From the NCBI RefSeq assembly GCF_036032445.1, contig NZ_CP107932.1, positions 1,986,501 through 2,050,500 on the forward strand: 64,000 nucleotides of DNA, read 5' to 3'. Position 1 is the first letter of the stretch. Each line of letters opens with the position of its first letter. Both the position numbers and the translations under genes were made by a program. Shown one piece after another: positions 24,001-36,000 of the stretch. The stretch comes from Nocardia sp. NBC_00416. GTDB taxonomy: Bacteria; Actinomycetota; Actinomycetes; Mycobacteriales; Mycobacteriaceae. The notes under the pieces are model-generated. The model ran no database searches. It saw only the letters and a program-made list of their open reading frames with translations, and had not been told where the DNA came from.

Positions 24001-27000
24001 CACCGAGGAAATCGGAGGTGAACCACATCGCGTCCGCCGCGCAGATCTTCGGCGCCCCGTCCCGGTGCGCTTCCTGCGCTTCGCTCGGGAACCCGGACCA
24101 TTCCACAGTGCCATCGACACCGTCGAACGCCTCCGACAGCAGCGCGGCAGCCAGCAGATCCTCCGGCGAGGAGGCGACCGTGTCCGTAATTCCATCGGTC
24201 GGAGCTTGCGGCGCCGTTGTGCGCAGCGCGACCTCCTCCTCGAGCGGTGTCGTGGTGATCCGCTCGAGCGCGGCATCGATCTGTGAGTCGAGGTCGGCGA
24301 CGAGGTCGGTCTGTCTCGCGGTCACGGCAGCGGCACGGTCACCTGCCAGGGTTTCCAGTTCGCCGGTTTCCTCGACCAGTGCGCCGAGCTGTTGTTCCAG
24401 CCGGGTGTGGGTGTCGACGAGCTCGAGCATCGTGTTCAGCAGGTCGGTGCGCTGTGACGCCACGGACGGCGGCTCGGTCTCGACGGCCGATCGGGCGACC
24501 AGTTGCTGCCGGGCATCAGGTCCCCAGTGGACGTATTCGGCCTCGGCCGGGAACTTCGCGACGAGTTGTCGCAGCGTTTGATAGAACTTGTCCTTGGCCG
24601 TCAGCAATTGGATCTGGGTCTCGCCGAGCATGCGGTTCAACCGGCCGAGGAGTTCGGTCCTGCCATGCGCGGTGCGGAATTCCTCGACGTGGGTGAGGAA
24701 GGCGTTGAGGGCCAACAGCTCATGGGCAACGGCCACATCGGCCTCGTCGTGTCCGAGATCCTCGCGCAGTCGCGCCACCGTTCCCATGATCGACATCGCG
24801 GCCACCCGCTGCTGGGACAGCGCCTCCGGATCGACGTGCAGCCAGCCGGCCACCACGGCGGCGAGCTCATCCCGCCGCAGGTGATACGGTGCCAGATCGG
24901 CCGCCGTGACCTTGGACGGATCGAGGTGCCGCTTCGACGGATGGGGCTCCCGCCGCGTCCACGCCTGACGCTCGGCCTCGTCGTTGAGCCGATCCAGGTG
25001 ATCGCCGAATTCGGGATGGTCCGCGACAGGTGGGCGTTCCTCCAGTTGTAGGACTATTTCGGCCAATCGGCTGTCGAACAGATCACGCACAAGGCGCTGT
25101 CGGATCTCGGGCCGGCCCTCCCTGTCTCCCGACAACGGCGGCAGACTCAGGACGGCGTTCAGATCCGCCGCCAGCTCGGCGAGCCCCGCGGATTCTCGTA
25201 CGAACCGCTCGTAGTCGTCCCGGGTGTCCCGGCCCCGGGGCTCGTTCATTTCCCGCAGTGCGGCGTCCAACTGGATGAGTCGATGTCGCCGAGTGGCATG
25301 GCGGTCGATATCCGCGACCTGCTCCGTCAAGAGGTGCCAGCGCCGGAAGTTCGCCTGCACCTCTGTTTGTTCCGGGGAGGCGAGCAGCCACGCCGGACCG
25401 TTCAGTTCGTGCTCGGCCAACAGCGGGTCGGCCAATACTCTCACCAACCGTTGCCGCTCCGCGGCGAACCGACCCGGGGCGGCATCCTCGCCGAGCCGAA
25501 GCCGGGCCACCACCCCGGCGAACTCCGCACGCGCAGCAATCATCCCGGCTTCCAAGGCGATACGTCCGGGTCCCGGGTCCATCAGATCGAGCCAGTTCAA
25601 CTCGACCTCTGCGGCCGCATTCTTCAAATTGGCGACCGCGACGGTCCGATGCCGCACAGCGGCGACCGCGATGAGGACCAGGGCCTCGTGCAAGACATAC
25701 GAATGAAGGCCCGAGCTTGTCTGGGCCACCACTGAGAGGTCCGGGAACTGCTTGCCCGACAACATAGACGCCACGGCCTCGGCCTCGAGGACCGGGGTGA
25801 CCGCATCGAGCACCTCGGCCAGATCGAGGCCCGAACTCAGCAACGTCACCGCTTGCGGGGCTTCGGCCGTATGCTCCCGGTGCAACCGCACTGCCCGGTC
25901 GAGTCCCTTGTACAGCGGCTCCGCGTAGCCGAGCTGGGTCACGACGTAAATCCTCGTGACGTTGTCGGTGTCGCCGAGCGCGACCGTCAGACCGTCCGAT
26001 TCCAGCACCGACACCTCGGGGCGACCCGGCAACCGGTCGGCCGAGCGCACGAAGTCTCGCAACAACAAGTCGATGTTGGTCAGTTCGTTCAGTTGCCGCC
26101 GGATTTCCGGATCAGCACTGCCGGTATCGCGTTCCTGCTGCTCGGCCAGATCGGATAGCTGCCGCAGCTGGTCGGCGTACCGCAGCATGCCGGCGATAGT
26201 GCGCGCCGAGATCGGCGCTCCCGGCAGCCTCGCCACCAGATCGCGAGCAACCAGGGCGACGTGTTGTAGTGCATGTCGACCGCGCCCCGCACGGACCAGT
26301 GCCTCCTCGAGCTGCCACGCAGTCGGTTCGGCCCCCAGTGCGTCGCGCAATTCCTGCGCCAACTGCTGCGCCTGCTCCAGCGCTCCGTCATCGATCGTGG
26401 GGTCCTCGGTGATCTTCTGCAGCACCCCCTGCGGGTCCCACGGATCGTCGACGTGCCTGGACCGATACTCACCGTCGAGGTTCCGAGCGGCGATCCCGAC
26501 CACGTCGCTGCCGCCGCGGCGCCCGTACAGCACCACATTCGGCCGCCGCGCGCCCTCGTGCCGACTCTCGTAGACAGTGTTCGCCATCGCGACGTGCGCC
26601 ACCAGCCGCGCGGCATCCCGTTCGACCCGGGCGTTCAGTACCTCGCTCCACATGGCGGACACGCCTGTGTGAGCGGCGAAGTCGTAATCGATCGTCATGA
26701 TCATCGCCACCGAGCCGTTGCCGGTCTGCTGATGGCTGCGCAGAATGTCACCGGCCTCGATCGCAGCCTGGTCGATACCGTGCTGGTCGGAGGCCGAGCC
26801 GGCCTCGAACCAGATCAGCGTGTCGGCATTCGCGACATCCCCGATGCCCATCCGGACCTGCCGACGCCCACCGCTGTCCACTGCGACGCCCCGCTCACCC
26901 GTATCGGGCACCTGCTCAGTAGCCAGCAGCCGCACTTGCTCGCCGGGAACGGCATCGCGCAAGGTGTCCGGGATGGCCGACACCACGGCCTCGTCGACCG

Positions 27001-30000
27001 CCTGCAACTGGTCCTGCGCATGCGACTCCAGAACGTCGGAGGGCAGGGCAGTGATCATCTGCCGCAGCTGCGGATACCGGTCCAGCAGTTCATCCTGCCG
27101 TCCCGCGGCTTCCGCTCTCTGCCACAGCTGGGTGATCATCTCGCCGAGGCGGCGAGCCGAGGCGGCGTCCGCCGGTCCCTGCGCGACCAGATCCGGTAGA
27201 TCCATGGTCTGCAGACCAGCCCGTTGCAGAGTGTCGCGCACGATCGCCACGAGCTCCGGGGATTCGTTGTCGATCTCGAACCAGATCTCCCGGCCCGATT
27301 CGGTCCGCTCCATCCCGGACCGGTACCACTGCCGCCGCTCTTCGGGCTGTTCCGCCGTGCCGACGAGCGCGGTGCCGCGATCCGACATGGTCACCCGCAG
27401 CCGACCCGGGACCGCCTTGACCTGCAACTGGAAATCACCACTACCGGATTGCCGCATGACGGCGGCGATATCGTCGATCTCGGTCACCAGGTCGGCCACA
27501 GTCCATACCGGCCAGCCGCGCAGCTGGTCGACCAGCATGTTCAGCACCGCATCGACCGCGACACTCTGGACCGGAGTGCTGGGATAGGTCACCATCATCG
27601 ACTGCATCGGCCGGGATTCCCAGATCGCCGACTCATCCCGGCCGGGCCGATTTTCGATCGGGGCGGTCGCACTGTCCGCAGCCCAGGTCGCATCCGACTC
27701 GGTCAGCCATTCGGTGAGCCGGTCGTGCAGCCGGCCCATCGCCCAGGTGGCACGGGAGCCGTTCGCCACCTCGACATGCCGGTAGCGCGCGACGATCTTT
27801 CCGTTCTCTCGCCGCAGCTCCAGCTCGACCCGCGCCGGCGCGCCCGGGCCGAAATCCACGGTGAGGGCGACTGCCACGCCGGTCGGCATGGCCTCGATAC
27901 CCGCGACACGCCCCAGGAAACTCATGCCGTCCACGCGGAACAGCTCATCGGCGTTCACGCCGCGCGTCCGCAGCACCCCGTCGGGGGTGAACTCTTCCGG
28001 AAGGTCCGCCACGGCGCGGAGCCAGAGGGCCCCTGTCCCGTCCTCTGGTTCCTTCCCGATGCGGGGGGATAGCTCGGCGCCGACCAGGACATCGGCGAAC
28101 CCAGCGGCGTGCTCGGGAAGGTCCGCGACCACACGGTCCTCCGGGCCTTCCGCGACCCGCATCCCCAGCACCGCGACCACTCCCGCGGGCGGCGACCATT
28201 CCTCGAAGGCGACGTCCACCCCGAACTCGTGCACCACCACCGTGCCGTCGGCGGCCCGCTTGACATTCACCGCATGCCCCCACTGCGGCGGCGCGCCGTC
28301 CACACCCTCGTACACCATCACCGCGACCATCGGGCGTCCCGTAGCCTCGACCCGCTCACGCACCTGAGCGAAGTCCGTGACGTCCGGATCCCAGCCCGCG
28401 CCCGCCGTTGCGGCGGCACTACCCAGCAGCACACCGCCCAGGCCCGCCTCGGCCAACCCCGCGGGCGGTTCCTGACCCAACTCCGCCCACATATCCAGCG
28501 CGGCCTTCGGCAGGCAATCCAACGGCGCGTCGGGAGCGTGCCCGACCAGTTCGGCCCACCGCTGCCGCAGCGACTCCGACTGCTCGTGAGGTGTCACGTC
28601 TCCGGACTCCACGAATGCCGAGCGCCGCGGCGGCGTCGGTGGAAGTGCAGTCGGCAGAGGCGGAGGCGCCGTCAGTTCCGGGCGACCGCCGAGAGGGCCG
28701 GCTTCCTCCGGACTCGGATCCCGGGTTCCGCCCGGCTGCGAGATCTCAGGTTGCTCGAGCACCACCCGGAGCCCACGCGGCACCGGGTAGCCGAGTTGCC
28801 TAGCGGCCAGGAGCGTCCTCAGCTCTTGATCGGTACCGATCGGCGCCGTCCGGCCCATCAAGATGCGAGATGTACGCCAGGTAACCCCGGCCAGCCTGGC
28901 GACATCGGCAAGTGTGGCCTTGACGAACCTGCTCGGGAACCAGTAATCGAGATCGAAGGCCGCCTCGAATACCAATCGTTGATTCCGTGTGGTTCCGCGC
29001 CCTTCCAGGAGCACTCGGTGCACCGTCTGCGGTGAAACTCCGGCCGCCGCCGCCACTTCCGCTTGCATCGGTTGCGGAACAAAACGTCCCGGCACGAATC
29101 GGTGGCCCGCGAAGTGCCCCGGCATGAACCTGTTCGCCGCATATGCCGGATCGATCGCGGACACCAGGTGCGACGGAATCGGGTGGCCCAACCACTGGGC
29201 CGCCACCAGAACTCGTTGTTCTGCCTCCTCGAGTACCGGTTCCTGCCTGCTGAGCACGGTAGAGACAGTCGATTGGTCGGTGCCCGCCAGCAGCGCCACA
29301 TCGTATTGACTCGGCGCGTGATCGCGCTCGCCATCTTCGAGTGCGAGGAACCGATCCGCCACCTCGACGAATCGTTCCGGCAATTCGAGATCGCTTCCGG
29401 GCGCGGCGAGTGCATTCTCGACCCGGACCCGATCCACATCTCGCCAATCCACCCCCAACATGTCCGCCAATTCCCCGCGCAGCGCCCGCACCTGTTCGGC
29501 GCCCCTCCGATGCAGGGGCGAATACCAGGAGCCGATCCGGTCCGCTGCCCGGTACACGCGACGCCGGTCCGCCGGGTCGACATCGAATTCGCCTGCCAGT
29601 ACTCGGGAGACGATCTCCGCACCGACGCCGGATTCATCGGCCAACTCGGCAAGCGAAGGTTGGGGGGCGAACAGCGTCTCGCCGCTGTCGCCGTCGGCGG
29701 CCCGATCCGGGAAGAACCTCTCCGCGGCGAACCTCGGGTCGGCGACATCCTCGAGATGGGCCGGAACGGGATAGCCGAGCGACCGGGCGGCGACGATGAG
29801 TCGTTGCTCGGCCTCCGAGTACTCGGGCACAGTTCGGTTGAATATGCGAGCCGCGTCGGCGGCGCTGTCCAGCCCCGCAAGTCGAACCACCGCCGCGCGC
29901 GTCGGCCGGGCGGGCAACAGTCCCGCTCGCGTCGCCGCGTCACGTACTCGGTGCCAGGCATCCAGAGAAACCGTCCGGCCGGCGAATACCCGTCGGACAG

Positions 30001-33000
30001 CGTCGTTCGAGACCTCCGCCGCCCGGGCGAGTTCGGCCACCAACTGCGGCGGCAGTCGCAGTTGCGCCAGCAAGGTCGGCGGCAACGGGAACCCGAGCTC
30101 GGTCGCGGCTGCCAACAGCGCGCGCATCGTGACGGCATCCACCAGGCGGACGGTGCCCACCAGGCGACCGCTCAGCGCCTCCTGAGCCGTCGTCAGTGGC
30201 ACCCCGGCTCGATCGGCCACTTGATCCAGCCCTGCGCTGTCCGGGAGCTGCCCGTGGGGTGGCTCGCCGTCGGACCTCGCGGCCGACCCGTCGGCGGCAA
30301 CATTCCTGAAATACCAGAAGTCGAGTTCCTCGGCGGCGACAAGGACCTGCTCTCTTGTTCTTTCACTGATGTCACCGACGCCCCTGATCGCCTTACTGAC
30401 GGTTTGTTGCGAGACTCCGGCATGCGAAGCCACTTCTTGTTGACTCGGCTGGCGTGTAAAGGATCCGGGCACCAAACGCCCATCGACGAACCGACCGGGG
30501 GTGAACCTGTTCGCCAGAAATTCCGTATCCACTGCCGTGCGCAGCGCATTCGGGATCGGAGCGCCGAACCATTGGAGAGCTGCGATAACACGCTGCTCTT
30601 CCTCGGTGTAGGACGGCTCACTCCGCGCGAGCACGTCACGGACCGCAACCGTGGATACACCGAGCAATTTCGCAATATCGCTGACCTCGGGCTGCAGGGC
30701 GAAATCCGCTTCCTCGAATTCGAGGAATAGCTCGGCCATTTCGGTGGCGGGCCCCGGTTGGATACGCGGCAACTCGGCGCGTACGAGATCGTGGTCCACC
30801 TGCGAGGGTTCCACGTCCAAGATTTCGGCCAGTTCTCGGCGCAACACGTGAACTTGTTCCAGATCACGGCCTTGCAGCGGTGAATACCAGTAGCCCAGCT
30901 CAGCGATTGCCGCGAGCACTCTGCGCTTGGCCGCCGTGTCGCCGGCGATCTCCTCGCGGAGCACCAGGCTGACCATCTTCTGCGTCACTCGGGCAGCGTT
31001 CGCGACTTGCCTCTGATCGGGCTGATCCGTGAAGCCACCCGGTACGAATCGGCCGTCGTCGTCGAAGTGCGCCGGGGTGAACCTCTGCTCCACGAACATC
31101 GGATCGATCGCGTTCCGCTGCCGGTGCGAGATCGGATAGCCGAGCGCTTGCGCCGCGACCAGGATTCGTTGCTCGGACTCTGTATACGAAGGCCTGCGCC
31201 CGCCCGCCGCCGCCAACACCACGGTAGCCCGGTGCACACCGGCCAACAGGGCCACGTCCGCTACGGACGGCCGCCTCGGCAGCAGACCCAGCCGCGTCGC
31301 GGTATCACGTACCTGCTGCCACACCGCCACATTCGTTTCCCGACCGGCGAACACCCGACGCACACTGTCTTCGGAGACGCCCGCTGCCTCGGCGAGATCC
31401 GCCGCGAATTGTTGTGGCAACGAGATTTTGGCCAGTACCTCTGGTGTCAGCGGGAATCCGAGCAACGTGGCAGCGGACAGCACCACGTGCACAACCCGCG
31501 CGCTCATCTGCCCGCCGTTGAAGACTCGATGAGCGCCACCAGGGTTCACATTCGCGTGCCGCGCCACTTCTGCCGAGGTGACCGTCCGCGGAGGCGGAGT
31601 CAGGACCCTGATCTCAGCGGCGTACGGTACGCCGAGTCGGTCAGCGGTCGCCAACACCGCCTGCACTACCCGAGCGTCCCGGCTCTTGCCGGCGAATACG
31701 TCGCGGACCTGGGTGTATCCGACCCCGGACTCCCGAGCCACATCGGCCATCGTGTAGCGGCGCGCCGGCGGCGGCGCCGGCGGGAGCTGTTCGACGAGTT
31801 CAGGTGCGAGTCCGCGCAACGCATCGACCACCTCGGCGCGCCGATCCGGATTCACCCATTTGCCGTCACGTACCCGCCGCACGACAACCTTGGACGTCCC
31901 CGACGCCCGTGCGATATCCGAGACATTCCACCGAATGGGCGGCCGCAGCGCGGCCACCGGAAGCTCGAATCCGATTCGAGCAGCGGCGCCGACGACTCGG
32001 CGCCAGGTCGAGTGGGTGACACGCTCACCGTTGAGGAGACGATTGACCGCGTCGATTCCCACCCCGGCCTCGCGCGCCAACCGCTCTTTGGAAGGCGGCG
32101 GCAACGGTGGCGCCGCCAGCAACTCCTCCGGGATGTGGAAACCCATCCGGGCGGCCCCGGCGGCGATCTTCTCCCGGGACTCCGTTGTCGTCCGGCCACC
32201 GGTGAGGAACGCCCGCAGCGTACCCCGATTCACTCCGGCTTCCCGAGCCAGAACCGCCCATTCGAACTTGGGCGCGAATTCGTGGATCGACACCACAGCA
32301 CCGTCACGGAACTCGAATTCGAGTTCCCGCATCACGGCCGATACACGATCCCGGACGGTGTCGGGAACCGAGTCCCCGCGAGCCATCCGCCACACCGCGT
32401 TGTGCGGCACGCGGGCGCGGCGGGCCACCGCAATGGCCGAAACGGGCTGCGGGAGCCGCGGTGTTCGCGCGACATCCTCGGCGAGTTCGAAGCCGATGCG
32501 GGCTGCCGCGGCGACCACCTGGCCGTGGACGCCGAGGCTGACCGCTTTCCTGTTCAACACAAGAATTGCCGCAGTGAGCGGGACGCCCGCAACGCGGGCG
32601 ACGTCTGTCGCGGTGGGAGGTGTACCCGATTCGAAGATTCCGGCAGACGGGGCATCCGGTGTTCGAGTAACGGTCTCGTCCCGCGCCGCGCCATCCTCCG
32701 GCGGCGTCACCGGCTCGGTTCGGCCCGAACCCTGGGGCCGATCCTGTCCCGGTACCACCGATTCGGGCTGGGCCGGTGCGATCAACTCGACCAGCTTCGT
32801 CTCCGCCCGGGATCGCAGGGAAGCCGCGGCGCTGCGAGTGAGCATCATGGCCCGGCCTGCCGCGAGCAGCGGCTCTCCCCGCATCACTGTCAGATAGAAG
32901 AGGGTTTTGTCCCGCTCAGGGAGGGCCGCGACGGCGTTCGCCAGGACTTCGAGATCCCCGGCCACCGCCTGCGCGAGCTCCGGCGACAGCTTCGCCATCA

Positions 33001-36000
33001 ACTCGGCCGCCGAACGGTCGCGCGCCGGCCCGGATTCCGGAAGCCCGCTGAACCATCCGTCGATATCGGCGACCGGCGGCTCCGGTACCGCGAGCAACGA
33101 GATCATCAGCTGGTCGACCACGGTGGCTTCGCGTTCGGCAACTTCGGCGATGCCCATGATCCCGCCGGCCTGTTCCGGGGAAAGGCCTCGCAGGAACCTG
33201 AGGTTGAAGTACTCGCGGAAACCGCCGGTCAGATTCCCCGCCGCGCGTTGAAGTTTCCCGAGATCACCGCCCACAGCGGCGACGACCTCGTCAGGAAGAC
33301 GCTCGGCCACCAGCTCGCTCAACAATTCGTGCGCCGGTGTGCCGGGTTCGGGCAACTCGTTCAGCGAGATCTGGTAGCCCGCGATCACGGTATCGGCCAA
33401 GGCCCGAGCGGCGGCCGCATCCAAGATTTCCGGCGCCGACACCGAACCCAGCCTCCTGGCCCTGGACAGCGCCGAGTCTTCACCGGCGCCGAGCCCGTAC
33501 CGCTGCCGCAGCCACTCGCGGTGAGGTCCGCGCAGACCCGAGTTCACGGCGCGTTCGATCGTCGCCGGCGGCGCCACAGCCACAGCGTGCGAACGCAACC
33601 CGGACGCGGCGGCCGCATCGGCATCCTCCCCGGCCGCATCGGCGCGTACCAACTCCAGGACCGCCGCGCGAACGCGCTCGGCAACCCGGCGCTCGATCGC
33701 CCTGGGCGCGATATCGAGCAGCCAGTCACGAATGTCGCGCCCCTCGGGTGGGTTCCACTGGCGGCGGTCCGCGGTGGCGAGCACGTCGTCGACCGCACCA
33801 CGTGCCAACGTCACAGCCTGCGGATCCCCGATCATGGCCCGCACGGCCGGGAAGATCTGCCGGCCGAATATCTGTTGCAGCTGAACAGAAGCGCGCCTCG
33901 ACGCTTCGGGATCTCCGGAACGCGCGGCGGCCAGCAAGGGCTGCACGCTTGTTCCCGCCGAGGACTCGCTGCTGCCCCCCGGGCCCGACGACCGGTTCGG
34001 GCCGGAGGTTCCGACACGGACCCTGCGGCGACTCGTCCGCACCACACCATCAGCATCGGCAACCTCCACACGGTTGCCGTCCGGGTCGAGGAACATACCG
34101 AAAACCTGTTCACCGTCCGAATCCGGCGACGGCACGAAATTGGGCCGGAACACACCCTTACCCGGATCCCGCAACTCGACCCGCACCCGACCCGACTCAT
34201 CAACCCGACGCACCAACCAATACGCATGACCGAGCCGCCCACCCCTTCCGGAATGCGTCGGCTCGAACACCAGCAGACCCATATTCCGGCCACTACCCGG
34301 GACCTCCGCGTCACGCCGGGCACCCTCCTCCAACAGGAGCGCGACCCCCTCGCCGAGGTCGGTGAACTCCTGCTTGCGCCCGCCCATCGCCTTTTCGATA
34401 ACGCCGACCAGCATCCCCCTGCTACCAGCCGTGAATCCGTCGAGATCCGCCCGGCCCGTCACATCACCGACGTCCCCCATCGTCAACGGCCCGCACTGGT
34501 TGCCCTCGTGCGGCCACGGATCCTTCGGCCGTCGATAGCCCGCTTCACCCTCGGCGACCGGTACAGGACCGCGCAGCCTGTCGAACAACCGAGACAGTGG
34601 GCCCCGGTTCCGATCTGCATCCTCGACCTGCAACCGGTTGATTTCGTGCTTCAACCCCCAGATCGCCATCGTCTCGGCGAACTCTTTCCCACCCAGTCCA
34701 TGGGACATCGCGTACGCCACCCGCGACGGATCGGTCAACGGCAGCGACGGATCCAGCGCACCGGCCACACTCCCCTCCGCCAGCACCTCCTTGTTCTTCC
34801 ACTCCCCTGACGGGTCGCCGTCCACGTAGACATAACGCGGAAAAACTGTGGACCATTTACGGAATTTGGATGACACCAACCCCGCGCGGCGATAAACTTT
34901 GTGGGCTGCTTTCATTTCCGTCTGCATAGCGTTGGCAGACGTGTTGATATTGTAATGGGTGTGGACCACATGCATCAATTCGTGGCGAAGGACATGGGAG
35001 ACCATATCTCCCGGCGACCAGCCCCACCAGTTTCGTGAACGCATCCTTTCCAAGTCAATCGCGGACCGATTCTTGTGAACCACAATACTTCGATCGATCA
35101 AGATCGACTGGTAATAGTTCTGGTTCTCCATTCCATACCGAGTACCGGCGGCGTTCTTCTGCCCGGAAATACCTCCGAAACCGGCCTTTTCCAATTCTGC
35201 TCGGCCGACGAAGATAACTTCGCGAAGATTGCCCCTGCCGTATTCCGCGATCACCTCACGCGTCGTGCGAGCGGCGGACTCGATCGCGTCCAGGCGGACA
35301 TCTCGCCCTTCCCAGCCGATGAAACGGACATGGTGATCGCGATACAGTTTCTCGACAACCCGCCGCTTCGCCGCATACTTTCGCGCCGATGCATCCGCCG
35401 AATCGTCGTCGAGAGCATCTCGAACCCGGTCGTGCACAGCGTGCGACTCCTCGAAGCGCGCCCAGACTTCCCCGTGCGCCTCCACTCCCGAGCGAGTAGC
35501 GGCCTTCAACAGGCTATGGACTTCCGCATCCACCGCGCCCGCGCTGTGCTGCGGACAATCCTCTTCGAACGGATCGTACGAGGCCGCAGTAGACTCTCTC
35601 TCCGAGAGTCGGAATTGATCAGATTCGACGGACACGTCCAGCGATCGGATGCCGGCGTCCGATGACAATCGCACCATCAGTTGCACCCTTGGACGTTCTA
35701 TCAACTCCGCGAAGGTTTTGGGACTCTCGAGCTTTCCGGGCCGCAGAGCGCGATATACCTCGCGCAGATCGGCGATCTCCTCCGGCGCGGGGAAATCCGC
35801 GATGAATCGGAGAGTATCGAGCGTCGCACTCCGCGCGATCTTCATCGCGGCCTCGAGCTGGTGCGGGTCACGCCAACCCAGCTCACGCAGCTTGTCACCC
35901 AGTTCCGAAACGACCGTTTCCACCGTCAGCTCGTCGCCCCAACCGAACTTCACGGTAATTTCCGGCCGGTCCGCCGACAGCTTCCGAATCTTCCGACGAG

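Noticed and set aside
28778-32620. A cluster of ordinary LacI-family regulator genes
   Set aside because: There are no periplasmic-binding-protein-like ligand domains, no stops and no starts between units; units are only 50-75 residues apart in one frame.
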